Notes under the pieces: model-generated
Databases searched by the model: none
What the model was told of the DNA's origin: nothing
What the model saw: only the letters and a program-made list of their open reading frames with translations
DNA from: an uncultured Acetatifactor sp.
Lineage (GTDB): Bacteria; Bacillota; Clostridia; Lachnospirales; Lachnospiraceae
Assembly (NCBI GenBank): GCA_934433135.1
Contig: CAKRZO010000023.1
Coordinates: 1-60,072, forward strand
DNA length: 60,072 nucleotides
Direction of reading: 5' to 3'
In this document: in pieces, positions 17,304 to 24,822 of the stretch
Numbering within the stretch: position 1 is the stretch's first letter
Layout: every line of letters starts with the position of its first letter
Program-made: the position numbers and the translations under genes

Positions 17304-18674
17304 ATGAAAAATGTAGTTGCATTGGACATCGGCGGAACAGCCGTAAAATATTGTTGTGCGTGTTATACGGACAATGCAGACAGGATGTGCGAAAGCCGGG
17401 ATGGTAAAAAGGTATATGGTCAGTGGACCATACGCGAAGATCTGCCGTCGGAAATCAGAGAATTTCTGAAGGGAAGACCCTTTGATTGTCTGGCGGTCAG
17501 TATTCCGGGTCCGTTTGATTTTTCCGAAGGAATCAGTCATATGCAGCATAAGCTGCCGTCTCTTTTGGGAGTGTCTTTACGGGAAGTAGCGCTTTCGGTA
17601 AATCCGGCCGCATCGGTGGAGTTTTTTCATGATGCGGCGGCGTTTGCATTAGGTGTTGTCAGCTGCTATGGTAAAAGTAATTTTGCCGCAGTCATGCTCG
17701 GCACAGGACTGGGATATGTTGTTGTAAAAAACAAAAAGCCGTTGGTAAAGCCTTGTGAAACCCCGCAAAATTCCCTCTGGTCGGAACCCTATCGGGAAGG
17801 AATTGCAGAAAATTATGTTTCCGGCAGCGCCATTAAAGAGGGATGCCGGGCAGCAGGATATCCGGTCAAAGAGGTAAAACAGGCAGCTGATATGGCACGA
17901 AACGGCTGTAAGGCAGTGGAGGAAGTTTTTTTTAAAGTCGGTCAGGATCTGGGCAGCCTTGTTGAAAAGCGCCGGTATACGGATGGATTTGATAGTCTCT
18001 TTATCGGCGGGCAGATTGTAAAGGCATTTGATCTGCTGAAGGCAGGGTTTGAAGAAAAAACCGATATTTCCTATGTTTGTGTGAACGAACCGGAAAAAAT
18101 GGCATTGTACGGACTGCTTTCCGGTATCGGACGAAAAAAAGAAGATCTATTGGAGTTTGCTATGAAAAAAATTTTGATTATTACAGGGGATAGAGTGGAT
18201 GATTCCGAGATTTTATATCCCTATTACCGTATGCAGGAGGAAGGATATCAGGTAGATGTAGCGTCTTTTGCATCTGGTGACATAGAAGCGAAACACGGTT
18301 ATAAAATTCATGCGGCATATGGTGTAGAAGAGGTGCAGGTCTCAGACTATAGCGGTTTGATTCTGCCGGGAGGCCTTGCACCGGAGAAACTTCGTCAAAG
18401 CAAAGAAGTACTTGCTATTGTACGCGGTTTTTTTGACCGGGGGTTACCGATTGCCGCAATCTGTCATGGGCCGCAGATATTGATTTCCGCAAAAGTGCTG
18501 AATGGCGTGAAAGCCACCTGTTACCCGGGAATCAGAGAGGATCTGATCAATGCCGGTGCAGTCTATGAGGATAAAAGTGCAGTTACGGATCATAAGGTAG
18601 TGACCTCGCGCCGGCCGGAGGATCTGCCCCGGTTTATGAAAGCCTTTCTTTCGCTTCTTGCAGAAAAGTTGTAA
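17304..18674 (+). CDS. ROK-family sugar kinase fused to DJ-1/PfpI-family protein
   Basis: A single 456-aa frame encodes two families. Residues 1-285 are ROK-like: ATP site ALDIGGTAVKY, AVSIPGPFDF, catalytic Asp110 in FFHDAAAFALG, and MLGTGLGYVV. The usual zinc motif (CxCGxxGC) is missing. Residues 287-456 are DJ-1/PfpI-like: MKKILIITGDRVDDSE, LILPGGLAPE and the nucleophile elbow AAICHGPQI (Cys387). The junction contains an ATG at 18162 preceded by TTGGAG at 7-nt spacing, so the second domain may also be made separately. The kinase may phosphorylate hexose released in this operon, feeding the isomerase upstream; the PfpI role (deglycase, chaperone or hydratase) is unknown. Confidence 0.85.
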   Translation: MKNVVALDIGGTAVKYCCACYTDNADRMCESRDGKKVYGQWTIREDLPSEIREFLKGRPFDCLAVSIPGPFDFSEGISHMQHKLPSLLGVSLREVALSVNPAASVEFFHDAAAFALGVVSCYGKSNFAAVMLGTGLGYVVVKNKKPLVKPCETPQNSLWSEPYREGIAENYVSGSAIKEGCRAAGYPVKEVKQAADMARNGCKAVEEVFFKVGQDLGSLVEKRRYTDGFDSLFIGGQIVKAFDLLKAGFEEKTDISYVCVNEPEKMALYGLLSGIGRKKEDLLEFAMKKILIITGDRVDDSEILYPYYRMQEEGYQVDVASFASGDIEAKHGYKIHAAYGVEEVQVSDYSGLILPGGLAPEKLRQSKEVLAIVRGFFDRGLPIAAICHGPQILISAKVLNGVKATCYPGIREDLINAGAVYEDKSAVTDHKVVTSRRPEDLPRFMKAFLSLLAEKL

Positions 18675-18719
18675 ATCAGGAAAGGAACAGCCTTACAAGG
18701 GCCGGAGGTGTAACGATAG

Positions 18720-19358
18720 ATGAATGTACTTTTAATCGGTGATTCGATCAGAATGTTTTATGAAGAAGACGTACGGACAAGGCTTGGCGATACCTGCAGG
18801 GTCTATGCTCCGGAAGAAAACAGCCGTTTTTCTTCCTATGTACTGAACAGCCTGCGTTTCTGGCTGGCAAAATACCCTGCGCCCGATATCATTCATTTTA
18901 ATGCAGGCCTATGGGATGCAGCCATTCTCTATCCGGAAGATGGCTGCTTTACCGGAGTGGATGCCTATGTGGAAACTATGAGAAAGATTCTCCGCGTTTT
19001 AAAAAGGACAGGGGCTGAAATTATCTTTGCAACCACAACGCCTGTCAGCGATGCCAAAAGAAATCTTACCGGTCCGACACCGCCTGCGCACAGGAACGAG
19101 GATATTATCCGCTATAATGCAGCGGTATTAGATGCTTTTCGGGGAGAAGATATTCACATCAATGATTTGTTTTCACTGATGTATGATAACAGAGAAAGGT
19201 ATCTTCGCGATGATATGATACATCCCAATGAAGAAGGGGTTAAACTTCTGGGAAATGCCGTAGCAGGAGCCATTTTAAAGTGCAGGGTTTCCGGAACGCA
19301 TTGTACGGAAGAAAGAGAAAAAAGGAATGTAGAATTATGCGAGAAAACCATACAGTAG
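18720..19358 (+). CDS. SGNH/GDSL-family hydrolase, probable carbohydrate esterase
   Basis: A 212-aa cytosolic SGNH hydrolase. Block I is LLIGDSI (nucleophile Ser9). Asn61 and Gly63 in HFNAGLWD supply block III, though the usual GxND is altered, and Asp165/His168 in DDMIHPNEEG form the block V pair. Small intracellular members in sugar operons usually remove acetyl or similar groups from oligosaccharides; that is the likely job here. It sits between the kinase fusion (45 nt upstream) and the second GH-like gene, which starts inside its last 22 nt. No signal peptide. Confidence 0.87.
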   Translation: MNVLLIGDSIRMFYEEDVRTRLGDTCRVYAPEENSRFSSYVLNSLRFWLAKYPAPDIIHFNAGLWDAAILYPEDGCFTGVDAYVETMRKILRVLKRTGAEIIFATTTPVSDAKRNLTGPTPPAHRNEDIIRYNAAVLDAFRGEDIHINDLFSLMYDNRERYLRDDMIHPNEEGVKLLGNAVAGAILKCRVSGTHCTEEREKRNVELCEKTIQ

Positions 19359-20989
19359 TCAGAATTACAAAGCCGAGACAGAGATGGCTGTTCGGCGGGG
19401 TTGGGTTTCATAACAGTGAAGCAACAATGCTGCCTCTTATGTCGGAAGAATTCTTAAATGAAAAGGTGCTTAAGATTTTCCGTGAAATTTCTCCGACTTT
19501 TTCACGGGTTTTTGCAGGTTATGCAGACTGGACCAGGGAGGCAATGGACTCTTTTGCGGATTATTACGATAAAACTTTTCGAAAAGCAGATACGCTCCTG
19601 TATGTTGTTCCGGGCAGAATTCCTATGATTATGGGTGATTTTAACATGGAAGAATACTGTGAAAAAGTTGCTTCTAATCTGGATTACCTGATAAATGTCC
19701 GCAGATGCACCAAGATCCGCTATTACTGTCTTACCAATGAATTATCCTGCGGGTGTACGTATGCCTTTTTATCCGGCAACCTGGAGCTGTTTCAAAAACT
19801 TCACGAATGTTTATACAAATCGTTTAAACGGCATAATTTGTGTGTTGGGCTGCTTGCAACAGATTGCTCCGGATCGGAAAACTATCATCAGATTGACTGG
19901 GCAATTGAACATATGAATGAAATTACGGAAATGTACTGTGCCCATTTGTATATCCGGGAACGGGTTCCCGGCGATCTCGGTAATTACAAATATCTGTGTG
20001 ATGCCTTTACAAGACCGCTTGCAAGTGTGAAAACAGTTGAAAAACGTTTTTTGCTTGGTGAATACGGATACATCTATCCTGAAAAAAATAAGTTTAACCT
20101 TCCCATGGGAGATGACAGTGCTTACTGTGTGGATGTTCCGGAAACGGAACCGGATTTTGCCATTGCGCTTCCGGAGGTTGCAATGGCTGCCATAAACAGC
20201 GGCTGCTTTGCGGCGGTTTCCTGGACCATGTTTGACTATCCGGATCCGTTTATCTGTGAAAACGGCGATACCGAAGCGGAAAAGGCGAGGTATGATGCCG
20301 CACGCTTTTCCGGGTTTGGCTTGTCTTATCGTTATAATAAGCATGGTCTTGTAAAGTGGTGCGATGATGAAAAGGATTACGGTACACGGGCGGCTCTGTA
20401 TACAATGGGATATATGGCAAAGCTTTTCCGGAAAGGATCCAGAGTTTTAAAAAGTGATTGGGAAGACAGCCATATCCGTTGCTGCGCGGTGACAAATGCT
20501 GACGGTTCTGTTTCTATTGCCGTGATTAACTGGAAAGACGGGCAGACCGATGTTACGATAGAACTGGAACATACCTGTAACAAACCGCTGCGAAAATATG
20601 TTTTTGAGGTGGCAGATATTCCGTATAATGACTTCGGCGACCTGCAGGATTATTCCGAACTGGTTCCGGTAACAGACAATAAGTTCCGGACATTGCTGCC
20701 TCCACGATCCATTATCTTTTTAACGACAGATTACACAGACAGAATCCCGAGTCCGGTATCCGGCATACGAGTAGATAATGATAAATTGCGATGGAATGCA
20801 TGCAAGGATCCGGAACATTGTTATTATCGCATCTATGCAGACGGAAAACAAATCACATCTACGGTTGCTGAGCATATCCGTATTCAAAACCCCAAGTCGG
20901 AATATCAGGTATTGTCTGTCGATCAATGGGGAAATACACGAATGTCATCAATTTCCGCGCACATCAGCAGAAATCCGGCAATTCCGTGA
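19337..20989 (+). CDS. Putative clan GH-A glycoside hydrolase (paralogue of 13865)
   Basis: A 550-aa cytosolic paralogue of the protein at 13865; the two share GVGFHN, RxFAGxxDWTxEAMD, RYYCxxNELS and LLATD segments in the same order. The candidate acid/base is Glu135 (CLTNELS) and the nucleophile Glu242 (FLLGEYGY). VSWTMFDYPDPF matches the strand-8 region, and a C-terminal fibronectin-like stretch (HCYYRIYADG...YQVLSVDQWGN) is present. The ATG at 19337 with AAGGA upstream overlaps the esterase by 22 nt. Its last 67 nt overlap the convergent GH105 gene. Paired paralogues in one operon suggest two related linkages in the same glycan; no family name can be given. Confidence 0.7.
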   Translation: MRENHTVVRITKPRQRWLFGGVGFHNSEATMLPLMSEEFLNEKVLKIFREISPTFSRVFAGYADWTREAMDSFADYYDKTFRKADTLLYVVPGRIPMIMGDFNMEEYCEKVASNLDYLINVRRCTKIRYYCLTNELSCGCTYAFLSGNLELFQKLHECLYKSFKRHNLCVGLLATDCSGSENYHQIDWAIEHMNEITEMYCAHLYIRERVPGDLGNYKYLCDAFTRPLASVKTVEKRFLLGEYGYIYPEKNKFNLPMGDDSAYCVDVPETEPDFAIALPEVAMAAINSGCFAAVSWTMFDYPDPFICENGDTEAEKARYDAARFSGFGLSYRYNKHGLVKWCDDEKDYGTRAALYTMGYMAKLFRKGSRVLKSDWEDSHIRCCAVTNADGSVSIAVINWKDGQTDVTIELEHTCNKPLRKYVFEVADIPYNDFGDLQDYSELVPVTDNKFRTLLPPRSIIFLTTDYTDRIPSPVSGIRVDNDKLRWNACKDPEHCYYRIYADGKQITSTVAEHIRIQNPKSEYQVLSVDQWGNTRMSSISAHISRNPAIP

Positions 20990-22083
20990 AAATCATTGAT
21001 CACACGTTGGCGATAGTAGTAGTATTCTTCATTTTCACCGACGCAGGTTCCTGCACAAATATCCAGGATACGGAAAGTATCATCCGTTATAAGGGTTGAG
21101 TTTTCAATCACATCTTTATAACCACGCATGATATTTTCCGTATAGGATTCATCGAGAATTCCATTTTTCACGGCTTTCGCCATGGCGTATAGAATCAGAA
21201 ACGTTCCGGAATTATCAATCCAGTTTCTTTTATCTTCTCCTTTATCTACCAGCTGGAACCATCTTCCGCTTTCTGCCTGGTATGTAACAACATGCTTAAA
21301 AAGTTCTTTTATGATTTCGCGGACTTCCGGTGTATCTTTATGATCCTTGGGTGCGGCTTCGTACATTTGTGTAATAGCTGCAGCATACCAGCCGATGGCT
21401 CTGCCCCATACAAAACCGGAAAGTCCGGTTTCTTTATCTGCCCATCCGGCTTCTTTACTTTCGTCCCAGGCATGCCTTAACAGGCCGGTGGCCTCGTCAC
21501 GCATAGTTTCCCACATAAGAATCGGTTGTTTCATTGCAATGTCCAAAAGTTCCGGATCTTTGCGCAATACGGCATATTTCACACTTTCCGGCCCTGCCAT
21601 ATATAAGCCGTCTACATAGACTTGACCATCATGTCTGCCGTCAAGAGAATGGTAAAAGCAACCATTGGTTGTTCTTTTAAAGCGCTTCATATCCTGAAAA
21701 AGATAATCCAGGCCGTTAAGATATTTTTTGTCCTTTGTTTCTTCATAACAATCAAAAAACAAATCACCGGGCTGCCTGAAATCAAGACTATCCTTAGACA
21801 GCCAGCCGTGCTCCTCATGATTCGGAATCCCGTTCTCATCTGTTACGGAAGCGATCCAGTCAGTTATATATTGGTTGTATTCCACTTTCCCGTCTCTTTT
21901 GAATACTTCCTGAATGCCTCTTAAAAAGATCCCTTGCGGATAAGTAAAACCACCAGCCTCGGCAATCGACAGAAAAGATAATTCCGGTGAAGGCACTTTT
22001 TTCATATACCGGTCTATAAACATTTCCGCATATTGTAAGGGTGTGTAATTTTGGATATCATAGTTCCTATTATTGCAGCTCAT
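20923..22083 (-). CDS. GH105 unsaturated rhamnogalacturonyl/glucuronyl hydrolase (YteR-like)
   Basis: A 386-aa cytosolic GH105-type hydrolase with the expected length and the toroid pattern. The catalytic Asp is in QVYVDGLYMAGP, followed by the substrate-side GFVWGRAIGWYA and a WIDNSGTFL segment. Known members hydrate the 4,5-double bond of the terminal uronate left by a polysaccharide lyase. The start has GGGAGG at good spacing. A promoter with the same 37-bp element as importer 2 lies upstream (22134-22193), so the membrane AraC regulator encoded next to it probably controls it. Its 3' end overlaps the convergent operon by 67 nt with no terminator between. Confidence 0.93.
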   Translation of the reverse strand: MSCNNRNYDIQNYTPLQYAEMFIDRYMKKVPSPELSFLSIAEAGGFTYPQGIFLRGIQEVFKRDGKVEYNQYITDWIASVTDENGIPNHEEHGWLSKDSLDFRQPGDLFFDCYEETKDKKYLNGLDYLFQDMKRFKRTTNGCFYHSLDGRHDGQVYVDGLYMAGPESVKYAVLRKDPELLDIAMKQPILMWETMRDEATGLLRHAWDESKEAGWADKETGLSGFVWGRAIGWYAAAITQMYEAAPKDHKDTPEVREIIKELFKHVVTYQAESGRWFQLVDKGEDKRNWIDNSGTFLILYAMAKAVKNGILDESYTENIMRGYKDVIENSTLITDDTFRILDICAGTCVGENEEYYYYRQRVINDFHGIAGFLLMCAEIDDIRVFPH

Positions 22084-22133
22084 ATAAATTCCTCCCTGTA
22101 AGCATTATGATTCATTGTTCCTTAGACATGTTT

Positions 22134-22193
22134 ATTATAGCTTGCTTTTGATTCCACTGTACAGATTCACTTTTCTACTTTTGCCTTACAAAA
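22134..22193 (-). promoter_or_regulatory. Promoter and AraC-type operator for GH105 gene
   Basis: On the minus strand a 37-bp element (22157-22193), containing GAAAAGTGAATCTGTACAG, is followed by 17 bp and TATAAT (plus positions 22134-22139). The -35 hexamer is poor and lies inside the element, as expected for an activator-dependent promoter. A 32/37 identical copy with identical 17-bp spacing precedes importer 2 (24627-24686). Confidence 0.8.
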
Positions 22194-22203
22194 AGACCGG
22201 TCG

Positions 22204-24444
22204 CTATGATTTATGTTGGAGATCCGGAATTTTGCTGAATTTGCTCGGATTCTCGCCGGTAAATTTTACAAAGGCTCTCCGGAAGGTCTGTACATTGGCA
22301 TAGCCTACCATTTCTGCAATTTTTTCGAACGAATACTCTTTCGACTGCATGAGTTTTTTCGCCTGACAAATCCGGTATTGATTAATGTAATCCAAAAGGC
22401 CGATCCCGGTATCTTCCTTGAATAACCTGGAGATATATTTGGAATTGCGTTCCAGATGATCTGCAATGGAACTGACACTGAGATTTTGGCTGGTGTAATT
22501 TTCTGTAATGAAATTGCGGATATTGATGATGATTTCCCTTACCTCCGTTTGTTGTATTCTGGAGATTTCATCGCAGATAAATGTGACAAATTCCTGAAAA
22601 GACCGGGAAAGGTCATCTAAAGTCTCACTTTGCATAATCGATCCGACATAGTTTAATGCATTGACCTGTTGGATGGAATCCGTGGTATATGTGTTATACA
22701 GCTCAATAATATTGCTGAAGGCACCGAATATGATGGCTTTTGCCGCAGAGAAGGACAGCTTGCCGAGGGAAGCAAACAATTGTCCGCAAATCCGGTGCGC
22801 GTTGGAAAAATCGCCGGATTTGATGGCATCGTACAGTTGAGAATTTATGGATTCCAGAATGATGTCATAAGACTGGCGGGAAGAATCCGAAAAAGTATTC
22901 ACTACACTGTTCCCGCCGACCAGGCTCTGCAATTCAAAACTTTCCATTATTTTCTTATATAAAAATTTACAGTGCATTAGGCCGGAAGCGGTTTCACTTA
23001 TGGAGGCAACAATGGTATCGGTAAATTTATCGTTAATTAAGCTGCAGATGCAGTTTGTTTTTTCATAAGCATTTTCATACCAGTCCTTTGCGGTAAGGGA
23101 CTCCGAGGCAAATAAGTAATAAATAAACCGGCCGTCTTCAATGTGGTAAAACGTGTCATTCGGAAACAAATCACAAAAAACATTGTTGACGATAAAGAAA
23201 ATGAGTTCATCATACTCAATGTCCTGCTGGTTCGATGGCGATATCATAAAACCGATTAAAGCACAAGGGCAGTTCGTGCTTATTTTGCGGTCGCACATAA
23301 ACTGCGTAAGCTCCGGTTCGTTGATACGTCCTTTGAGGAGGGAAAGAAGGCGGTTATTCATAAGCGCCTGGTGCTGATATTGAACTGTCCTCCTGCTTTT
23401 GGAAAAATCTTCCTGCAATTTTTTATAGCCGGTGAGGATATTGGAAAACTCATTACCGCTGGTGTTTTTTAAATCAAATGCGGTCAGCAGATCCGTTACG
23501 GGACGGTAATTGCTGTGTATCATGTAAATCATAAGCAGTATGCTTAAGAGCAGGGTAAGGCCAATGTTAATTACAAAATTGCACCGTATATCCTGCAGGT
23601 GATTATGAAAGGTATCTGTGCGGATTAACAAGTAACACGCAAAGTTGCTTCCGGGTGCGTCTTCCGAACCGATCAGCACATAATCTTTGGAAGAAGCCAT
23701 AAGTCTGCTGCTGTCAGAAGACAACATATCATTTGCGGAACGGATGCCGGTATCGTCGAGACAATACAATTGATTGTCTGTGGCTTGAAGGATCAGAGAA
23801 ATACCATCCTGCAAATTGCCGGTTGAAGGAAATAAAGTATCGAAAGGACAGGAAATGAAAATGGTTGCGAGTTCTCTTTGCCCGCGGTGTAAGGTATTGG
23901 CATAAATCAGGCAGGGACTTGCGGTAACGCTTAAGTTCGTGCTGATTAACAAATCCTCCGAATAGCTGTCAGACATAAATTCCCGCCAGCTTTCAAATTC
24001 CGGAAGCAGGGAGGAAAGATCCTGCAGGTATTGATAATAAAGAAGTCTTCTGCAGCTGTTGGAAGAAGAAGGGATGAAATCAACCTGGGATAAATAGATG
24101 GTACAATCCAGATCACCTGCAGCATATTTGTGCTGGGAAAGTGCGGTTTGTAAGTAATAACTTGTGTTGTAAAAATAATTGTCTTTTTCCTGATATTTAA
24201 TAATGGAGTAAAAAGATTCCAGATTGGTAATGTAATGGTAAAAATTCTGCATGGCAGATATTTTATTATTCAGAATCGTGTTGTAATTTGCAAGTTCAAG
24301 CCGATAGGCGGAAGTATATTCCTTTTTCAGGGAAGTCAGACTGGTAACATAGTTGATAAAAATAGTTAACATCGGAATGAACAGGAGGCAGAGATAAGAG
24401 AGTGTCCATCTCCACAATATGCTTTTATTTTTAAGATGACTCAT
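22204..24444 (-). CDS. Membrane-anchored AraC-family regulator
   Basis: A 746-aa one-protein sensor/regulator. A membrane segment at about 13-33, an extracellular region at 34-289 and a second membrane segment at about 290-310 enclose a sensor domain. A cytoplasmic linker leads to a C-terminal AraC DNA-binding domain (about 640-746) with two helix-turn-helix units (SVSSIADHLERNSKYISRLF and SFEKIAEMVGYANVQTFRRAF). This layout is typical of Firmicute regulators that sense extracellular sugars next to LplABC-type importers. The RBS AAAGGAG precedes the start. It lies between two promoters that share a 37-bp element, its probable targets: the GH105 gene downstream and importer 2 on the other strand. 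Confidence 0.93.
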   Translation of the reverse strand: MSHLKNKSILWRWTLSYLCLLFIPMLTIFINYVTSLTSLKKEYTSAYRLELANYNTILNNKISAMQNFYHYITNLESFYSIIKYQEKDNYFYNTSYYLQTALSQHKYAAGDLDCTIYLSQVDFIPSSSNSCRRLLYYQYLQDLSSLLPEFESWREFMSDSYSEDLLISTNLSVTASPCLIYANTLHRGQRELATIFISCPFDTLFPSTGNLQDGISLILQATDNQLYCLDDTGIRSANDMLSSDSSRLMASSKDYVLIGSEDAPGSNFACYLLIRTDTFHNHLQDIRCNFVINIGLTLLLSILLMIYMIHSNYRPVTDLLTAFDLKNTSGNEFSNILTGYKKLQEDFSKSRRTVQYQHQALMNNRLLSLLKGRINEPELTQFMCDRKISTNCPCALIGFMISPSNQQDIEYDELIFFIVNNVFCDLFPNDTFYHIEDGRFIYYLFASESLTAKDWYENAYEKTNCICSLINDKFTDTIVASISETASGLMHCKFLYKKIMESFELQSLVGGNSVVNTFSDSSRQSYDIILESINSQLYDAIKSGDFSNAHRICGQLFASLGKLSFSAAKAIIFGAFSNIIELYNTYTTDSIQQVNALNYVGSIMQSETLDDLSRSFQEFVTFICDEISRIQQTEVREIIINIRNFITENYTSQNLSVSSIADHLERNSKYISRLFKEDTGIGLLDYINQYRICQAKKLMQSKEYSFEKIAEMVGYANVQTFRRAFVKFTGENPSKFSKIPDLQHKS

Positions 24445-24626
24445 ATCTGATCGCTCCTTTTGTCTCTGATAGCCTTTATGAGGACAATCCCGGCTGTACG
24501 TTGTAACAGTGAAATGCTTACTTCTTATAGATTATAACACAGAGAGAAAGGACATGAAAAGATGCAAAAAGTCACCGGATGGAATGAAAATGTCAGATAG
24601 ACGGATCGCTTTTGCTTCAGTTTCCA

Positions 24627-24686
24627 TTTTGAACGGAAGAAGTGGAAAAGTGAATCTGTACAGGCGGATAAATGCCCTGTTATAAT
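24627..24686 (+). promoter_or_regulatory. Promoter and AraC-type operator for importer 2 operon
   Basis: A 37-bp element (24627-24663) with core GAAAAGTGAATCTGTACAG, then 17 bp and TATAAT (24681-24686). It matches the element at 22157-22193 at 32 of 37 positions with the same spacing. The rest of the 24445-24822 gap holds a roughly 130-nt leader before the binding-protein start and, on the minus strand, the leader of the regulator with a possible TATAAT at 24531-24536. Confidence 0.82.
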
Positions 24687-24822
24687 AAATGCAAGTCTTC
24701 GGACACTTGTACACAATGTATACAGAATTCCGGAAATGTGGCAAGCAGTAAGATGAGACGAAAAGCTACTTATAAATCAAATGAATCAAATCTGATGAGT
24801 GATCAGGAAAGGCGAAAATCTT

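Noticed and set aside
24490..24506. A TGTACGTTGTA stretch resembling the right end of the palindromic repeat at 35721.
   Set aside because: Only 11 bases match, and no left arm or inverted partner is found nearby; treated as chance.
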